Shown: piece by piece, positions 5,346-6,293 of the stretch | Position numbering within the stretch: position 1 is the first letter of the stretch | Layout of the letters: every line of letters starts with the position of its first letter | NCBI GenBank assembly: GCA_022361135.1 | Contig: JAKSBM010000283.1 | Span: forward strand, 1 to 6,293 | Direction of reading: 5' to 3' | DNA: 6,293 nucleotides | Source of the DNA: Desulfobacterales bacterium | Lineage (GTDB): Bacteria > Desulfobacterota > Desulfobacteria > Desulfobacterales > Desulfobacteraceae | The notes under the pieces: generated by a model | Database searches by the model: none | The model's input: only the letters and a program-made list of their open reading frames with translations | Told to the model about the DNA's origin: nothing | Program-made: the position numbers and the translations under genes

Positions 5346-6293
5346 TTACCCTTCATATTTCCCCACGATGGAGATGGAGCAAACGTTGGAGCTGGGAAAA
5401 CCGCCCAGGTTGTGGGTCAATCCCATCTGGGGATTTTCCAGCTGGCGGTCTTCGGCCCGTCCGTTGAGCTGCAGGTACATTTCATAGAGCATGCGCAACC
5501 CCGAGGCCCCGATGGGATGGCCAAAGCATTTCAGCCCCCCGTCGATCTGGCAGGGCACCTGGCCGTCGGCGTCATAGAAGCCGTCCAAAACGTCCTGGAC
5601 CGCCCGGCCCCGCTCGGAGATGTGGAGGTCCTCCATGGTGACCAACTCGGTGATGGAAAAACAATCGTGGACTTCCATCATGGAGATTTCCTCCCGGGGA
5701 TTGGTGATGCCGGCTTCGGCATAGGCCTTTTCACTGCACCGGGTGGTGGTCATAAAATGATCCCCGTCCCAGTCGTTGTAGGCCATTTCTTCCCCGGAAC
5801 TCAGGGCCAGCTGCAGGGCCTTCACCGTGACAAAATCCTTTTTCCCCAGTTTTTTGGCAATTTCCGGGGTGGTGACGATGGCGCAGGCCGATCCGTCGGA
5901 AACCCCGCAGCAGTCGAAAAGCCCCAGGGGATGGGCAATCATGGGGGCATTCATCACCTGGTCCATGGAAATCTCTTTCCTCAGATGGGCCTTGGGATTT
6001 TTGGCCCCATTGGCATGGCTCTTGGTGGAGATATGGGCCATGGCTTTTTTAATGTCCCCATCGTCAATCTTATACTTGGCCCCATAGGCCGAGGCCAGCT
6101 GGGCAAAGCAGCCCGGGGCCGTCATATTGGGATACCATTGCCAGGTCAGGGAGCCGGCATTGGATCCGGTGAAAGACGGCAAGCCCCCAAAACCGGTATC
6201 CTTAAGCTTTTCCACCCCCAGGGCCAGGCAGATGTCATAGGCCCCGGAGGCCACGGCATAGCAGGCCCCGCGAAAGGCTTCCGAGCCCGTGGC
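5346..6293 (-). CDS. SCP2-type thiolase (acetyl-CoA acetyltransferase family), N-terminus outside window
   Basis: The last 315 codons are present, ending at TAA 5348-5346, and the reading frame continues past base 6293. The first visible residues, ATGSEAFRGACYAVASGA, are the segment that directly follows the nucleophilic cysteine of this family (CATGS), so that Cys should lie just beyond the window edge. Further motifs, numbered from the edge, are HDCFSITEL (209-217), CFGHPIGASG (256-265) and THNLGGFP (293-300). The Cys in HDCF (211) is the SCP2-thiolase feature that takes over from the CxG cysteine of ordinary thiolases; here the CxG region is NLGG. The reaction would be CoA-dependent cleavage of a 3-ketoacyl-CoA, in this subfamily often 2-methyl-branched or bulky. 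Many bacterial members need a small DUF35 OB-fold partner, not visible here. A GTG at 6254 gives a false in-frame start inside the domain. Confidence 0.93.
   Translation of the reverse strand, partial: ATGSEAFRGACYAVASGAYDICLALGVEKLKDTGFGGLPSFTGSNAGSLTWQWYPNMTAPGCFAQLASAYGAKYKIDDGDIKKAMAHISTKSHANGAKNPKAHLRKEISMDQVMNAPMIAHPLGLFDCCGVSDGSACAIVTTPEIAKKLGKKDFVTVKALQLALSSGEEMAYNDWDGDHFMTTTRCSEKAYAEAGITNPREEISMMEVHDCFSITELVTMEDLHISERGRAVQDVLDGFYDADGQVPCQIDGGLKCFGHPIGASGLRMLYEMYLQLNGRAEDRQLENPQMGLTHNLGGFPSSNVCSISIVGKYEG

Noticed and set aside
1..6293. CRISPR array, insertion sequence, tRNA or rRNA, phage or defence genes
   Set aside because: No spaced direct repeats, transposase motifs, terminal inverted repeats, tRNA-like folds or nuclease motifs were seen on reading both strands.

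Overview
All genes in this window lie on the minus strand, so transcription runs from high to low coordinates. The DNA is visibly GC-rich and strongly favours G/C in third codon positions. The content is acyl-CoA metabolism: a partial SCP2-type thiolase, an acyl-CoA synthetase, two different acyl-CoA dehydrogenases (ACADs), a hot-dog thioesterase-like protein and a partial CoA-transferase family III protein that looks like an alpha-methylacyl-CoA racemase. The style is that of a bacterium degrading unusual carboxylic acids. An anaerobic Desulfobacterota-type organism (Desulfosarcina/Desulfobacterium-like) is my best guess, but this is inference from gene content and composition. An actinobacterium or another proteobacterium is not excluded.

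Layout in transcription order: 6293-5346 is the C-terminal part of the thiolase, with its N-terminus outside the window. 5345-5149 is a 197-base intergenic region with a 10-bp hairpin closed by a UUCG loop, a third arm able to compete for one side of that hairpin, a weak promoter candidate spanning a perfect 10-bp palindrome, and a second GC-rich hairpin. From 5148 to 1 run five tightly packed genes with gaps of 13, 21, 21 and 3 bases, each of the last four preceded by a recognisable Shine-Dalgarno sequence: CoA ligase, ACAD-B, ACAD-A, thioesterase-like protein, racemase-like protein (cut at base 1). They almost certainly form one operon. The thiolase may be co-transcribed with them or separated by the structured gap.

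The genes fit one pathway. The ligase activates a free acid to its CoA thioester, the racemase sets the alpha-methyl stereocentre, the ACAD pair makes the alpha,beta-double bond, and the thiolase cleaves the 3-keto product. The hot-dog protein could release stalled CoA esters. A hydratase and a hydroxyacyl-CoA dehydrogenase are not in the window. Racemase plus SCP2-type thiolase plus ACAD is the set used for 2-methyl-branched chains such as isoprenoid acids and sterol or bile-acid side chains.

The strongest observation is that the two ACADs have lost complementary halves of the active site. ACAD-A keeps the catalytic base and flavin-side motifs but lacks the cofactor contacts normally donated across the dimer interface. 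ACAD-B keeps those contacts but has lost the base and the flavin-side motifs. This predicts an obligate heteromer with composite active sites, in the manner of the mycobacterial ChsE/FadE alpha2-beta2 steroid dehydrogenases.
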